Shown here one piece after another: positions 1 through 9,194 of a stretch of DNA of 64,000 bases. The stretch lies in contig NZ_CP072865.1 of NCBI RefSeq assembly GCF_017948245.1, positions 769,501 to 833,500 on the forward strand, given 5' to 3'. Both the position numbers and the translations under genes were made by a program. The notes beneath the pieces are model-generated. The model did no database searches. It was not told where the DNA came from and saw nothing but the letters and a program-made list of their open reading frames with translations. The stretch is from Rhizobium sp. NLR16a. Its GTDB lineage: Bacteria; Pseudomonadota; Alphaproteobacteria; Rhizobiales; Rhizobiaceae. Position 1 is the first letter of the stretch, and each line of letters begins with the position of its first letter.

Positions 1-1412
1 AAAGGGCGATCGTCTGCATACGCGAGGCGTCGCTCGGTCCCTGCTTCGGCGTCAAGGGCGGGGCGGCCGGCGGCGGCTATGCGCAGGTCGTGCCGATGGA
101 AGATATCAACCTGCATTTCACCGGCGATTTCCACGCGATCACCTCGGCGCACAATCTGCTGGCGGCGATGATCGACAACCACATCTACTGGGGCAATGGA
201 GAGAATATCGACATTCGCCGCATCGCCTGGCGGCGGGTCATGGACATGAACGACCGGGCGCTAAGGAGCATGGTCTCCTCGCTCGGCGGCGTCGCCAACG
301 GTTTTCCACGCCAGGGCGGCTTCGACATCACCGTCGCTTCCGAGGTGATGGCGATCCTCTGCCTGGCCACCGATCTGAAGGATCTGGAGCGGCGGCTCGG
401 CGACATCATCATCGGCTACCGCTTCGACAAGACGCCGGTGCATGCGCGCGATCTGAAAGCCGACGGCGCCATGGCCGTGCTGCTCAAGGATGCGATGCAG
501 CCGAACCTCGTGCAGACGCTGGAGAACAATCCGGCCTTCGTACATGGCGGTCCCTTCGCAAATATAGCCCATGGCTGCAATTCGGTGACGGCGACGAAGA
601 CGGCGCTGAAGCTCGCAGATTACGTGGTGACGGAAGCGGGATTCGGAGCGGATCTCGGGGCTGAGAAATTCTTCAATATCAAATGCCGCAAGGCCGGGCT
701 GAGGCCGGACGCGGCCGTCATCGTCGCGACCGTCAGGGCGCTGAAGATGAATGGTGGCGTCAAGAAGGAGGATCTCGGCACCGAGGATGTCGTGGCGTTG
801 AAAAAGGGCTGCGCCAATCTTGGCCGCCACGTTGCCAATGTGCGCCGCTTCGGCGTGCCCGTGGTCGTCGCGATCAATCATTTCGTTTCGGATACCGATG
901 CCGAGATCGCGGCGGTGAAGGAATTCGTGTCGCGGCTCGGCGCTGAAGCGATCCTCTGCCAGCACTGGGCGAAGGGTTCGGCCGGTATCGAGGAACTGGC
1001 GCATAAGGTGGTGGAACTGGCCGAATCCGGCCAAGCGAAATTTCAGCCGCTCTACGGCGACGACATTTCGCTGTTCGAAAAGATCGAGATCGTCGCCTCG
1101 AAGATCTACCATGCCGGCGAGGTGACCGCCGACAAGGCGGTGCGCGATCAGCTGCAGACATGGGAGGAGCAGGGCTACGGCAAGCTGCCGGTCTGCATGG
1201 CGAAGACGCAATATTCCTTCTCCACCGATCCGAACCTGCGCGGCGCGCCAGAAGGCCATATAGTCTCCGTGCGGGAGGTACGGCTTTCAGCCGGCGCCGG
1301 CTTCGTCGTCGCCATCACCGGCGAAATCATGACGATGCCCGGCCTGCCGAAATCGCCCTCAGCGGAACGGATTTTTTTGAATGAGCAGGGTTATATCGAG
1401 GGGTTGTTCTGA
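1..1412 (+). CDS. fhs: Formate--tetrahydrofolate ligase, 5' end cut off by the window
   Basis: ATP-dependent ligation of formate to tetrahydrofolate, giving 10-formyl-THF for one-carbon metabolism in the cytoplasm. The reading frame is open from base 3 and has no start in the window, so the N-terminal part with the P-loop lies upstream; about 469 codons are visible. The early visible part contains the family's glycine-rich stretch [20 protein letters not shown] followed by [13 protein letters not shown], which is diagnostic of the family. The ATG at 90 is internal, not the start. The stop is TGA at 1410-1412. No partner gene is co-oriented downstream. Function is secure from conserved sequence; what lies upstream is unseen. 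Confidence 0.97.
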   Translation, partial: RAIVCIREASLGPCFGVKGGAAGGGYAQVVPMEDINLHFTGDFHAITSAHNLLAAMIDNHIYWGNGENIDIRRIAWRRVMDMNDRALRSMVSSLGGVANGFPRQGGFDITVASEVMAILCLATDLKDLERRLGDIIIGYRFDKTPVHARDLKADGAMAVLLKDAMQPNLVQTLENNPAFVHGGPFANIAHGCNSVTATKTALKLADYVVTEAGFGADLGAEKFFNIKCRKAGLRPDAAVIVATVRALKMNGGVKKEDLGTEDVVALKKGCANLGRHVANVRRFGVPVVVAINHFVSDTDAEIAAVKEFVSRLGAEAILCQHWAKGSAGIEELAHKVVELAESGQAKFQPLYGDDISLFEKIEIVASKIYHAGEVTADKAVRDQLQTWEEQGYGKLPVCMAKTQYSFSTDPNLRGAPEGHIVSVREVRLSAGAGFVVAITGEIMTMPGLPKSPSAERIFLNEQGYIEGLF

Positions 1413-1541
1413 TCAGGCGTGGTGAAGGGACGGGATGCGGCCTCTCGATCCTCTCTTCTCCCCGAGGGGAGACGGGAATATGCCGCACCGTCTCCGTTCC
1501 CCGCCAGTTCTTGTTTGATGATGGGGTCCTGACCTTCGACG

Positions 1542-2492
1542 TTAATGACAATAACGATAGCCGCCCTTCCTTTCGATGATGTCGAGATGGAAATGGGTTT
1601 CGTGGGCCGCGTCGCTTTCGGGGTCGAGTACGGTCGTGAAATAGAGGCAGCCGGCGGCGCTGACGGCGCGTTGGAAGGCACCGGTCAGCGTTGGGTCCTC
1701 GCGACGGGAGCGGACGGCGACATCCTCGCCCTTTTCGAAATGGAAGCTGGCAATATCGATGGCGTTGCCGCGGGCATGCTCGGAGATCTTGCCTGTTTCG
1801 GCGCCATTGCGCAGGCGGCACATATAGGCGGTAGCCTGGTTGACGACAGTGATGCGACCCTGCTCCGGCAGGGCGGCGGAAGCGGCAGGGATGACGCTCT
1901 CCTTCATCCAGCGGGCAAGTGCGAGTGCCGCCGGGCAGCGGATCGTTGCCTCCGGTTTGACGGCGATACCGGGCAGAGCCTCCGAGACGATGATCGGTTT
2001 GTCGATGCCGCAGCCGTTGCCGTCATCGATGCGCGGCGTTTCCTTGAAGACGGCACCCAGAGCCTTGAGTGCAGACGTGCATTCGGCATGCTCGGCGTCA
2101 CTCTCGGATTCGATCGTCAGATGCTGCTCTTCAAGCGTCTGCTCGCCGGGCGGCTTTTCTTCCGGTGGAGTCTGCGGGCTCTCTAGCTGGCCCGGCGGAA
2201 GCGGCGGGCCCTGCATCGGTTCTGAATGCTCAGGCTTTGCCGGTTCGGCTGGCGAGGCAGGCGGCTGGTCCGGTGCGGATGTCTCCGGCTCCTTTACGTC
2301 AGGTTTCGGCTGAGGGGCCGGCACCTGTTCAGGCGCGGAGGGTTCCGCTTTTTCTGAGGACGGGCGGGTGGGGGCGGCCGTCTGCCCGGCATCGGGCCGA
2401 GGCTCTGGCAATGGGCCGTGCGGGGGCAGGCGGGCACCAGCCAGAAAGGCGGTAGCGGCGAGGAGGATCGCCAAAGTCGAAAATTTTCTCAA
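1542..2492 (-). CDS. Extensin-family exported protein with a proline-rich linker
   Basis: 316 residues. An N-terminal hydrophobic segment (residues about 6-20, ending ALAG-like) looks like a signal peptide. Residues about 21-135 are low-complexity and rich in Pro, Glu, Ala and Ser, as expected of a spacer across the periplasm or wall. Residues about 136-316 form the conserved C-terminal domain of the bacterial extensin-like family (Pfam Extensin-like_C), with several cysteines (ECTSAL, GNGCGI, IRCPAAL, YMCRLRN, GCLYF) and the HARGNAIDI and ETHFHLD-type His/Asp motifs, which resemble the metal sites of LAS-type peptidases. A cell-wall role is inferred. The start shown is the first Met before the signal peptide. 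It is convergent with fhs. Confidence 0.85.
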   Translation of the reverse strand: MRKFSTLAILLAATAFLAGARLPPHGPLPEPRPDAGQTAAPTRPSSEKAEPSAPEQVPAPQPKPDVKEPETSAPDQPPASPAEPAKPEHSEPMQGPPLPPGQLESPQTPPEEKPPGEQTLEEQHLTIESESDAEHAECTSALKALGAVFKETPRIDDGNGCGIDKPIIVSEALPGIAVKPEATIRCPAALALARWMKESVIPAASAALPEQGRITVVNQATAYMCRLRNGAETGKISEHARGNAIDIASFHFEKGEDVAVRSRREDPTLTGAFQRAVSAAGCLYFTTVLDPESDAAHETHFHLDIIERKGGYRYCH

Positions 2493-2649
2493 TCCATGCG
2501 ATTCCTAATATTGGTGGCTAGAGGCAACGCATGAGAGCGTTTTTCGTTGCAATCGTGCAACATTTTTGACGATCGCAAAAACCTGACAATAATATCCAAC
2601 ATAAGGCGGGGCGATTTGTGTTGACTGTTATCGTCATGTTTTCACCGGG

Positions 2650-3229
2650 CGGATCGCCACTTTCCACACTCGTTATCAGAATTTCATCGAGACGGTGACG
2701 AGCGTTGACGCGACCGGCTTCAGAGCTTCAATTACACCAACGTGGCTGCGGCGACGATCTCGGGTGTTGAAGCAAGTGCCGTCAAGACGTTCAATAACGG
2801 CATCAATCTGCATGCTCGCTTGCCTATGCCTACGGCAGGAATGAAGAAACCACCCAGCGCCTGCGCTCGGTGGCGCCGTTCAAGGCGATTGTGGGCGGCG
2901 GCTGGAGCAATGACACCTTCGGCTTCGATCTGTCCTCGAAGCTATCTGCCGGCATGCTCACAGACCATCTCAATACACCCGTCACCAACACCAACGACAC
3001 AACCTTCGATGCGCACGGTTACGCAATCATCGACCTGAACGGCTGGTGGACGCCGGAACAGTTGCCCGGCCTGCTCGTTCAAGCTGGTGTCTACAATATT
3101 TTCGACCAGAAATATTTCAATGCGCTGGCCGTACGTGACGTCAACCTGGTCTCGACCGCATCGCAGCCTCGCGATTGGTATTCCGAGCCGGGCCGTACCT
3201 TCAAGGTGTCGCTCACGAAGACATTCTGA
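2650..3229 (+). pseudogene. Remnant of a TonB-dependent hemin/siderophore receptor (C-terminal part, two frameshifts)
   Basis: Three consecutive frames together read as one beta-barrel C-terminus. Frame one (from about 2662) gives YQNFIETVTSVDATG; frame two (about 2721-2812) gives NYTNVAAATISGVEAS; frame three (about 2815 to the stop at 3229) gives LAYAYGRNEETTQ through the terminal motif QAGVYNIFDQKYFNAL and a final Phe, the usual outer-membrane C-terminal signature. The breaks are near 2716-2721 and near 2813-2820, each consistent with a one-base loss. The plug and most of the barrel are missing upstream: only about 190 of an expected 650-750 residues remain. Resemblance to the ShmR/HmuR hemin receptor type is from memory of the family; substrate is uncertain. 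Confidence 0.8.
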
Positions 3230-3260
3230 TTGCCGGCGACACACTTTCACGGCTGGGGAG

Positions 3261-3285
3261 GGGCGGCTTTCGGGCCGCCCTTTTT
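3261..3285 (+). terminator. Rho-independent terminator after the receptor remnant
   Basis: Perfect 7-bp stem GGGCGGC (3261-3267) / GCCGCCC (3274-3280) with a six-base loop, followed directly by five T. It lies 30 bases after the receptor stop and separates it from the trp leader promoter. Confidence 0.85.
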
Positions 3286-3302
3286 CATTGCGCAATCGCC
3301 TC

Positions 3303-3331
3303 TTGCGCGGCGGCTGATCTCAGGCTAACAA
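3303..3331 (+). promoter_or_regulatory. Promoter of the trp leader/trpE(G) transcript
   Basis: TTGCGC (3303-3308), a 17-base spacer, then TAACAA (3326-3331). The ATG of trpL begins at 3338, seven bases after the -10 hexamer, i.e. at the predicted transcription start. This matches the leaderless trpL mRNA known in Sinorhizobium meliloti. There is no Shine-Dalgarno between the -10 box and ATG. Spacing is seen; activity is inferred. Confidence 0.65.
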
Positions 3332-3337
3332 TTTTCC

Positions 3338-3382
3338 ATGATTACGTCCTTGAACATTGCTGTTTGGTGGTGGGCTCGCTGA
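3338..3382 (+). CDS. trpL: trp operon leader peptide TrpL (14 aa, three tandem Trp codons)
   Basis: ATG at 3338 opens a 14-codon frame ending at TGA 3380-3382 and encoding MITSLNIAVWWWAR. The three TGG codons are at 3365-3373. The S. meliloti homologue also has 14 residues and ends with three Trp, Ala and Arg, so this is the same element. Ribosome stalling at the Trp codons when charged tRNA-Trp is scarce decides whether the downstream attenuator (3420-3449) forms. In S. meliloti the terminated RNA and the peptide itself also act in trans on other transcripts; whether that holds here is inference. No ribosome binding site is visible, consistent with a leaderless message. Confidence 0.93.
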   Translation: MITSLNIAVWWWAR

Positions 3383-3419
3383 GGCGGCCTCGACCAATCG
3401 TGTCCAAAGACGACGAGTG

Positions 3420-3449
3420 AGCCGCCCGAAACTTCGAGGCGGCTTTTTT
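3420..3449 (+). terminator. trp attenuator (intrinsic terminator with competing antiterminator)
   Basis: Stem AGCCGCC (3420-3426) / GGCGGCT (3438-3444), then a T run to 3449. GGCGGC at 3383-3388, just after the trpL stop, can pair with the same GCCGCC (3421-3426), giving the alternative antiterminator expected when the ribosome stalls at the Trp codons. Confidence 0.9.
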
Positions 3450-3495
3450 GTTTTATCGCCGCCTGTCGTCCGGGCCCCGATAACGGAGTGGAACA

Positions 3496-5685
3496 ATGGT
3501 AACGATCCTGCGGGATGATGGTGCGGAACTCTACGAGACCAAGGGCGGCATATCAGTCACCCGGCAGCGGCGGGCAATCCCCTATGCCGATGCGGTCTCT
3601 TCCTATATCGACAAGCTCGACGAGCGCCGCGGCGCGGTGTTTTCGTCGAACTACGAATATCCGGGCCGTTATACCCGTTGGGACACCGCCGTCGTCGATC
3701 CGCCGCTCGGCATCTCTTCCTTCGGGCGCAACGTCTGGATCGAAGCCTATAATGAACGCGGCGAGGTGCTCCTCGGTTTCGTGACCGAACGGCTGCAGAC
3801 CGTCCCTGACCTCGTGCTCGGCGCTTCCTCAGCCCGGCGGCTCGACCTCTCCGTCAAGACGCCGGACCGGGTGTTCACCGAGGAAGAGCGCTCGAAGATT
3901 CCGACGGTGTTCACAGTGCTGCGGGCCGTGAGCGATCTTTTCTACTCGCAGGCGGATGCGAGCCTCGGGCTTTACGGCGCCTTCGGCTATGACATCGCCT
4001 TCCAGTTCGACGCGATCGATCTGAAACTGACGCGCCCTTCCGACCAGCGCGACATGGTGCTCTACCTGCCGGATGAAATTCTCGTCGTCGACAACTATGC
4101 CGCCAAGGCCTGGATCGACCGGTATGATTTCGCGAAGGACGGCGTGACGACCGAAGGCAAGGCGGAAGATATCGCGCCCGAGCCCTTCAAGCAGACGGAT
4201 GCCATTCCGCCGAAGAGCGACCACCGGCCGGGCGAATATGCCGAGCTCGTCGTCAAGGCGAAGGAAAGCTTCCGCAAGGGTGATCTCTTCGAGGTCGTGC
4301 CTGGGCAGAAGTTCATGGAGCGCTGCGAAAGCAAGCCTTCCGACATTTCCAAGCGGCTGAAGGCGATCAATCCGTCGCCCTATTCCTTCTTCATCAATCT
4401 TGGCAATCAGGAATATCTGGTCGGCGCCTCGCCCGAAATGTTCGTGCGGGTCTCCGGACGGCGCATCGAGACCTGCCCGATCTCGGGCACGATCAAGCGC
4501 GGCGACGACCCGATCGCCGATAGCGAACAGATCCTGAAGCTCTTGAATTCGAAGAAGGACGAGTCCGAGCTGACCATGTGCTCGGACGTCGACCGCAACG
4601 ACAAGAGCCGCGTCTGCGAGCCCGGTTCCGTCAAGGTGATCGGCCGCCGGCAGATCGAGATGTATTCGCGCCTCATCCACACGGTCGATCATATAGAAGG
4701 CCGGCTGCGCGACGACATGGATGCCTTCGACGGTTTTCTCAGTCACGCCTGGGCGGTGACCGTCACCGGCGCCCCGAAGCTCTGGGCGATGCGCTTTATC
4801 GAGAGCCATGAAAAAAGCCCACGCGCATGGTATGGGGGGGCGATCGGCATGGTCGGCTTCAATGGAGATATGAACACCGGCCTGACGCTGCGCACCGTGC
4901 GCATCAAGGACGGCATCGCCGAGGTGCGTGCCGGTGCGACATTGCTCAACGATTCCATTCCAGAGGAAGAAGAAGCCGAAACCGAATTGAAGGCCTCCGC
5001 CATGCTTTCCGCCATCCGAGACGCCAAGACCGGCAATTCCGGCAAGATTCAGCGCGACGTCGCCAGCGTCGGCAAGGGCGTCAGCATCCTGCTGGTCGAC
5101 CATGAGGACAGTTTCGTCCATACGCTCGCCAATTATTTCCGCCAGACGGGGGCAACGGTTTCGACCGTGCGGACGCCGGTGCCGGAAGAGATCTTCGACC
5201 GGCTGAGCCCGGATCTGGTCGTGTTGTCGCCCGGGCCCGGAACGCCGAAGGATTTCGATTGCAAGGCGACGATCAAGAAGGCGCGGGCCCGCAACCTGCC
5301 GATCTTCGGCGTCTGCCTCGGCCTGCAGGCGCTCGCCGAAGCCTATGGTGGGGAATTGCGCCATCTGGCGCTGCCGATGCACGGCAAGCCGTCGCGCATC
5401 CGCGTGCTGGAACCGGGCATCGTCTTCTCCGGCCTTTCGAAGGAAGTGACGGTCGGCCGCTACCACTCGATTTTCGCCGATCCCTCGACTTTGCCGCGTG
5501 AGTTCATCATCACGGCGGAGAGCGACGATGGCACGATCATGGGTATTGAACATGCCAAGGAGCCGATTGCCGCGGTGCAGTTCCACCCCGAATCGATCAT
5601 GACGCTCGGCGGCGATGCCGGCATGCGGATGATCGAGAATGTCGTGGCGCACCTGGCGCGCAAGGTGAAGACGAAGGCGGCTTAA
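3496..5685 (+). CDS. trpE(G): Anthranilate synthase, fused components I and II
   Basis: Converts chorismate and glutamine to anthranilate, the first committed step of tryptophan synthesis, in the cytoplasm. 729 residues: component I (chorismate-binding) covers about residues 1-515, with core motifs such as [30 protein letters not shown] and GAIGMVGF; a glutamine amidotransferase domain covers about 530-729, with the nucleophile-cysteine motif [11 protein letters not shown] and the His-Glu motif QFHPESIM. The single-chain fusion is typical of rhizobia. A GGAG lies 6-7 bases before ATG 3496. Expression is set by the trpL attenuator upstream. No other trp gene follows, as expected for rhizobia where trp genes are split between loci. 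Confidence 0.98.
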   Translation: MVTILRDDGAELYETKGGISVTRQRRAIPYADAVSSYIDKLDERRGAVFSSNYEYPGRYTRWDTAVVDPPLGISSFGRNVWIEAYNERGEVLLGFVTERLQTVPDLVLGASSARRLDLSVKTPDRVFTEEERSKIPTVFTVLRAVSDLFYSQADASLGLYGAFGYDIAFQFDAIDLKLTRPSDQRDMVLYLPDEILVVDNYAAKAWIDRYDFAKDGVTTEGKAEDIAPEPFKQTDAIPPKSDHRPGEYAELVVKAKESFRKGDLFEVVPGQKFMERCESKPSDISKRLKAINPSPYSFFINLGNQEYLVGASPEMFVRVSGRRIETCPISGTIKRGDDPIADSEQILKLLNSKKDESELTMCSDVDRNDKSRVCEPGSVKVIGRRQIEMYSRLIHTVDHIEGRLRDDMDAFDGFLSHAWAVTVTGAPKLWAMRFIESHEKSPRAWYGGAIGMVGFNGDMNTGLTLRTVRIKDGIAEVRAGATLLNDSIPEEEEAETELKASAMLSAIRDAKTGNSGKIQRDVASVGKGVSILLVDHEDSFVHTLANYFRQTGATVSTVRTPVPEEIFDRLSPDLVVLSPGPGTPKDFDCKATIKKARARNLPIFGVCLGLQALAEAYGGELRHLALPMHGKPSRIRVLEPGIVFSGLSKEVTVGRYHSIFADPSTLPREFIITAESDDGTIMGIEHAKEPIAAVQFHPESIMTLGGDAGMRMIENVVAHLARKVKTKAA

Positions 5686-5697
5686 ACCAAGTATCAT

Positions 5698-5727
5698 CTC
5701 GCCCCTTCCGTACGCGGACGGGGCGAG
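5698..5727 (+). terminator. Probable hairpin terminator after trpE(G)
   Basis: CTCGCCCC (5698-5705) pairs with GGGGCGAG (5720-5727), with an inner TCCG/CGGA pairing. There is no T run, so this may only stabilise the 3' end. Confidence 0.45.
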
Positions 5728-5786
5728 GGTTGACTCTGCCAGGAAAATCAGAACATTTCCGGAACGATCAACCGGGAATTATCGCC

Positions 5787-6026
5787 GTGGCCAGTGCCGA
5801 GAAATTCATCGTCCTTCCCTACCGCAAGAACCGCGGCAATCTCGTGCCAGGCGAAATGCGGCAGGCATCGAACGCCGTCAGCGCGGAAAAGATCGCCTCG
5901 GCGATGGCCGAGCGTTTCGTCGGGGTCGCGGCCTATGCCGTCATCGTCGATGAGGAGACCGGCGACATGAGCTCGCCGCGACTGCTCGCGCGGTATGGCG
6001 AGATTGCCGATCTCAACGCCGCCTGA
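5787..6026 (+). CDS. Small conserved hypothetical protein
   Basis: I do not recognise a named family. From the GTG at 5787 it reads VASAEKFIVLPYRKNRGNLV and so on, about 79 residues, ending DLNAA. An upstream ATG at 5730 is in frame, but the 19 residues it would add are atypical and overlap the region after the trpE hairpin, so the GTG start is preferred. It is soluble, with no signal or membrane segment, and has amphipathic helices around residues 27-45. It lies 13 bases before the DUF2161 gene and is probably co-transcribed with it. Confidence 0.55.
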   Translation: MASAEKFIVLPYRKNRGNLVPGEMRQASNAVSAEKIASAMAERFVGVAAYAVIVDEETGDMSSPRLLARYGEIADLNAA

Positions 6027-6039
6027 GCGCGATTTTCCC

Positions 6040-6720
6040 ATGGAGACGTCGCTCTACCTGCCGGTCAAAGCCTTCCTGGAGGCGGCGGGTTACGCCGTCA
6101 AAGGCGAGGTCGGCGGATGCGATCTCGTTGGCTTGAGCTATGGCGAGCCGCCGGTCGTGGTCGTCTGCGAACTGAAGCTCACCTTCAACCTCGAACTTCT
6201 TCTCCAGGCGGTCGATCGCGCGGCGATGAGTGATGAGGTCTGGATCGCGGCGCGGGTTTCGGCCAAGGGGCGTGGGCGAGAGACGGACAAGCGCTACCGC
6301 GACCTTTGCAGGCGGCTCGGCATCGGCATGCTCGGCGTCTCGGATGGCGGCGAGGTCAGCGTCATCGTCAGTTCCATCTCGCCGATGCCGCGCACCAATC
6401 CCAAGCGGCGTTCGCGCCTCGTCAAAGAGCATCAGTGCCGTCGCGGCGATCCTGCCGTTGGCGGCGGCTCGCGGGCGCCGATCATGACGGCCTATCGCCA
6501 GCAGGCGCTGCTCTGCGCGGCCGCGCTCGATCGGGGAATTGTGCGCCCGCGGGATATGAAGGCGCTTACGCCGAAGGCCGGTCCGATCCTGCGCGACAAT
6601 GTCTATGGATGGTTCGAGCGCCAGGAAAAAGGCGTCTACGCCCTGACGTCGGCAGGCCAGGCCGCTCTTCTGCGGTGGCCGCAATCTCTCCAGTCCGATC
6701 CCGCTCCCTCGGCGGTGTAG
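6040..6720 (+). CDS. DUF2161 family protein (PD-(D/E)XK-like)
   Basis: 226 residues from the ATG at 6040. The N-terminal half, METSLYLPVKAFLEAAGY followed by G-CDLVGL and VVVVCELKLTFN, looks like the core of a PD-(D/E)XK nuclease-fold protein (D then E-x-K after a hydrophobic strand). It matches my memory of DUF2161, a family of putative nuclease or restriction-like proteins of unknown function. A basic middle (about 130-150) and a winged-helix-like C-terminus follow. An in-frame ATG at 5995 overlaps the preceding gene and is less likely. Function is not established. Confidence 0.75.
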   Translation: METSLYLPVKAFLEAAGYAVKGEVGGCDLVGLSYGEPPVVVVCELKLTFNLELLLQAVDRAAMSDEVWIAARVSAKGRGRETDKRYRDLCRRLGIGMLGVSDGGEVSVIVSSISPMPRTNPKRRSRLVKEHQCRRGDPAVGGGSRAPIMTAYRQQALLCAAALDRGIVRPRDMKALTPKAGPILRDNVYGWFERQEKGVYALTSAGQAALLRWPQSLQSDPAPSAV

Positions 6721-6795
6721 AAGATCGCGTATCGTGTGCCTGCGCTGCTTTCACATCGGCACGCGGCCACAGCTGTGAAGGACGCGTCATTCTCT

Positions 6796-6824
6796 TTGAC
6801 AAATCCTCGATCATCGCCCATATC
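6796..6824 (+). promoter_or_regulatory. Probable sigma-70 promoter of the CDF-queF operon
   Basis: TTGACA (6796-6801), a 17-base spacer and CATATC (6819-6824). It leaves an untranslated leader of about 90 bases before ATG 6921. A TTTCACA...TGTGAAG inverted repeat lies just upstream, around 6750-6780, and might be an operator. Confidence 0.6.
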
Positions 6825-6920
6825 ACCCTCAACTGGGCCGCCTGCGCGACATTCGCGTGGGCGGTTTTGCATTTCAATGGCTTGGATCCTGCAATTCATT
6901 CGCAACCGCAGGAGGACGAT

Positions 6921-7835
6921 ATGAACGACAACGGCGATCTGACGGTTCGGAAGCTGGCGATGTGGGGAATTCCGCTGTCGCTCGGCGTCATGGGGCTGAA
7001 GATGGTGGCTTGGTGGGTGACCGGATCGGTGGCGCTGCTGTCGGACGGGCTCGAATCCACGGTCAACGTTGTTGCCGCCTTCGTCGCTTTCTTCGTGATC
7101 CGTTATGCGCAGAAGCCGGCCGATCAAGACCATCCCTTCGGCCATCATAAGGCGGAATATCTCTCCGCGGTCACCGAGGGCGTGCTGATCGTCGTTGCCG
7201 CGCTGCTGATCGTCAACGAGGCGGTCGGCTATCTCGCTGCGCCGCGCATGCTCGATGCACCGATGCTCGGCCTTGCGATCAATCTGGCGGCTGGCGTCAT
7301 CAATGCGGTCTGGGCGAGCCTGTTGATCCGGACCGGACGCAAACATCGCTCGGCGGCGCTGGCGGCGGATGGACAGCATATCATGTCGGATGTGGTGACA
7401 TCCGTCGGCGTGCTCGTCGGCCTGCTGCTGGCCCTGGCGACGGGTAATGCGATCTTCGACCCGGTTCTTGCGATTCTCGTTGCCATCAACATTCTCTATC
7501 AAGGCTGGAGGGTGATCTCGCAATCGATCGGCGGTCTGATGGACCAGGCGGTCGAGCCGCAGGAAGAAGAAGCGATCAAGCAGGCGATCGCCACCCATGC
7601 GGCGGGTTCGATCGGCGTGCATGACCTGAAGACGAGGCGGGCAGGCGCCGTCACTTTCATCGATTTTCACATGGTGGTGCCTGGCACTATGTCCGTGCGG
7701 CAGGCGCATGATATATGCGACCGCCTTGAGGATGCCATCAGAGCGGTGCATGAGGGCGCCAAAATAGCCATTCATGTGGAGCCGGAGGGCGAAAAGGCCC
7801 ATGGCATCCGCGTCAAAGTCGTCAAGGAGGCATGA
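6921..7835 (+). CDS. Cation diffusion facilitator (CDF) family metal exporter
   Basis: Inner-membrane proton antiporter that exports divalent metal (Zn, Fe, Mn or similar). 304 residues from ATG 6921, preceded by GGAGGA. It has the CDF architecture: about six membrane segments in residues 12-200, followed by a cytoplasmic C-terminal domain. Family motifs are [17 protein letters not shown] (metal-site Asp in helix II), the [16 protein letters not shown] loop, and [12 protein letters not shown] in helix V. The specificity-determining helix II/V residues are not enough for me to name the metal. The stop overlaps queF by four bases (ATGA), so translation of the two is coupled. Confidence 0.92.
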   Translation: MNDNGDLTVRKLAMWGIPLSLGVMGLKMVAWWVTGSVALLSDGLESTVNVVAAFVAFFVIRYAQKPADQDHPFGHHKAEYLSAVTEGVLIVVAALLIVNEAVGYLAAPRMLDAPMLGLAINLAAGVINAVWASLLIRTGRKHRSAALAADGQHIMSDVVTSVGVLVGLLLALATGNAIFDPVLAILVAINILYQGWRVISQSIGGLMDQAVEPQEEEAIKQAIATHAAGSIGVHDLKTRRAGAVTFIDFHMVVPGTMSVRQAHDICDRLEDAIRAVHEGAKIAIHVEPEGEKAHGIRVKVVKEA

Positions 7836-8299
7836 TGCCGAATACCGATGTTTCCAGCCTGTCGATGCTGGGTCAGCAAACCGAAACCGCGAAATCGCCG
7901 GAGGAGGCGGTGCTGGAAAAAGTGCCGTCCAATCATGCCGGCACCGACTATGTCGTGCGCTTCACCGCGCCGGAATTCACCTCCCTCTGCCCGATGACGG
8001 GGCAGCCGGATTTCGCCCATATCGTCATCGACTACATCCCCGGCGAATGGCTGGTGGAATCGAAGTCCCTGAAACTCTTCTTGTTTTCCTTCCGCAATCA
8101 CGGCGCCTTCCACGAGGATTGCTCGATCTACATCGCCAAGCGCATCGTCGAACTGGTCGACCCCAAGTGGCTGAGGATCGGCGCTTACTGGTATCCGCGT
8201 GGCGGCATTCCGATCGACGTCTTCTGGCAGACGGGCAAGCCGCCGGAAGGTGTGTGGCTGCCGGAGCAGGGCGTCGCAACCTATCGTGGCCGTGGGTGA
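7832..8299 (+). CDS. queF: NADPH-dependent 7-cyano-7-deazaguanine (preQ0) reductase
   Basis: Reduces preQ0 to preQ1 in queuosine tRNA modification; cytoplasmic. 155 residues, the short single-domain type. Diagnostic elements: the nucleophile motif [10 protein letters not shown] with the active-site Cys, the QueF signature [18 protein letters not shown] with the substrate-binding Glu, and HEDC. An ATG at 7835 is an alternative start one codon later. It overlaps the CDF gene, which is unusual company for a queuosine gene. No preQ1 riboswitch was recognised in the operon leader. Confidence 0.96.
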   Translation: MMPNTDVSSLSMLGQQTETAKSPEEAVLEKVPSNHAGTDYVVRFTAPEFTSLCPMTGQPDFAHIVIDYIPGEWLVESKSLKLFLFSFRNHGAFHEDCSIYIAKRIVELVDPKWLRIGAYWYPRGGIPIDVFWQTGKPPEGVWLPEQGVATYRGRG

Positions 8300-8304
8300 G
8301 GCGC

Positions 8305-8346
8305 GCTCGGGCGTAGCCCGAGCAATCGATTTGAGTGAATCGATTG
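8305..8346. repeat. Tandem palindromes after queF
   Basis: Two adjacent perfect hairpins: GCTCGGGC (8305-8312)/GCCCGAGC (8316-8323), then CAATCGAT (8323-8330)/ATCGATTG (8339-8346). They lie six bases after the queF stop between convergent genes. There is no T run. They could be an RNA-stabilising or bidirectional termination element, or a fragment of a dispersed repeat. Confidence 0.6.
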
Positions 8347-8435
8347 CAGCGACGAACGCCCTGAGCCCAAGCGAAGGGCCGGGATACGGGGCGGCAATGT
8401 AAAACCAACTGCCGCCCATTTCCGCCCGTTAAACC

Positions 8436-9194
8436 TCAGACATCCGTAACGTCGCCGGACGAGTCATCACTGTAATCGTCCGCATCGTCGTAATCGGCCT
8501 GTTGCACATCGTCGTCATTGTCATTGCCGGCATTATCCGCGGCCTGACGGGTGTCGTCATTGCCATAATAATTGTTGATGATGGTCTCTTCGGTCGGTGC
8601 GGTAGCATTGCCGAACGGGTTGGCGCCGAAGGGCGAGCCCCAACCGAGCGAAGACATGTGATTGCCGAAGATGCCGCTCAACGAGTTGGCAAGCAGCATG
8701 CCGCCGGCAACGCCGGCTGCCGTGCCGAGAGCGCCGCGTAGAAAACTGCCGCCGGCAGACGGCGCGTAGGCCTGCTGGCTCCAGGGGCCGGCGGGCTGCT
8801 GCGGCGTCTGGCGATCGTAGCCGCGCGGCTCGTCATAGGCGCGGGACGGTTGGCTCCAGGGGCCGGGGTTGGAGGGGACAGGCGCGGGCTGCTGCGTCTG
8901 GGTGTTGCCGAAGATCGAACTCAGGAAGCCGCCGCCCTGTTCTGCCTGGTGGTGCTCGCTGGCTCCGGCTTCAAACTGCCGCACGCGCTCCTCGAGTTCC
9001 TTGATGTGGTTGGCGGCCGCTTCCAGCCCTTTTTCCTGCACGATGACGGCCTGGGCGAGATAATAAGTGGCGGACGGCTGCTCGCGCGTCGCCTGATCGA
9101 TCAGGGCTTCGGCTTCGCGATCGCGCGGCTGGGCTTGCGCGGTGCGCACGCGGTCGAAGAGGGCGGTCAGCAATTGGCGTTCTTCCGGTGACAT
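8436..9194 (-). CDS. DUF2076 domain-containing protein
   Basis: 252 residues from the ATG at 9194, which has AGGAG a few bases upstream; the longer frame from a TTG at 9278 is unlikely. The N-terminus MSPEERQLLTALFDRVRTAQ is characteristic of DUF2076, followed by a coiled-coil-like segment (about 55-75), a Gln/Pro/Tyr-rich linker, a Gly/Ala-rich possible membrane-associated segment (GALGTAAGVAGGMLLANSL) and a very acidic Asp-rich tail. Function unknown; members are thought to be envelope-associated. The acidic, repetitive tail is the notable feature. Confidence 0.85.
   Translation of the reverse strand: MSPEERQLLTALFDRVRTAQAQPRDREAEALIDQATREQPSATYYLAQAVIVQEKGLEAAANHIKELEERVRQFEAGASEHHQAEQGGGFLSSIFGNTQTQQPAPVPSNPGPWSQPSRAYDEPRGYDRQTPQQPAGPWSQQAYAPSAGGSFLRGALGTAAGVAGGMLLANSLSGIFGNHMSSLGWGSPFGANPFGNATAPTEETIINNYYGNDDTRQAADNAGNDNDDDVQQADYDDADDYSDDSSGDVTDV

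Noticed and set aside
1413..1541. CTTCTCCCC-containing segment that could be a second RIME element
   Set aside because: Only the inner palindrome-like part is present; the inverted GCCCCCTCATCCGCC ends are missing, so at most a fragment.
3829..5697. 622-codon open frame antisense to trpE(G)
   Set aside because: It is a GC-rich shadow of the real gene; its composition (Arg/Leu/His rich, no motifs) and lack of a ribosome site argue against coding.
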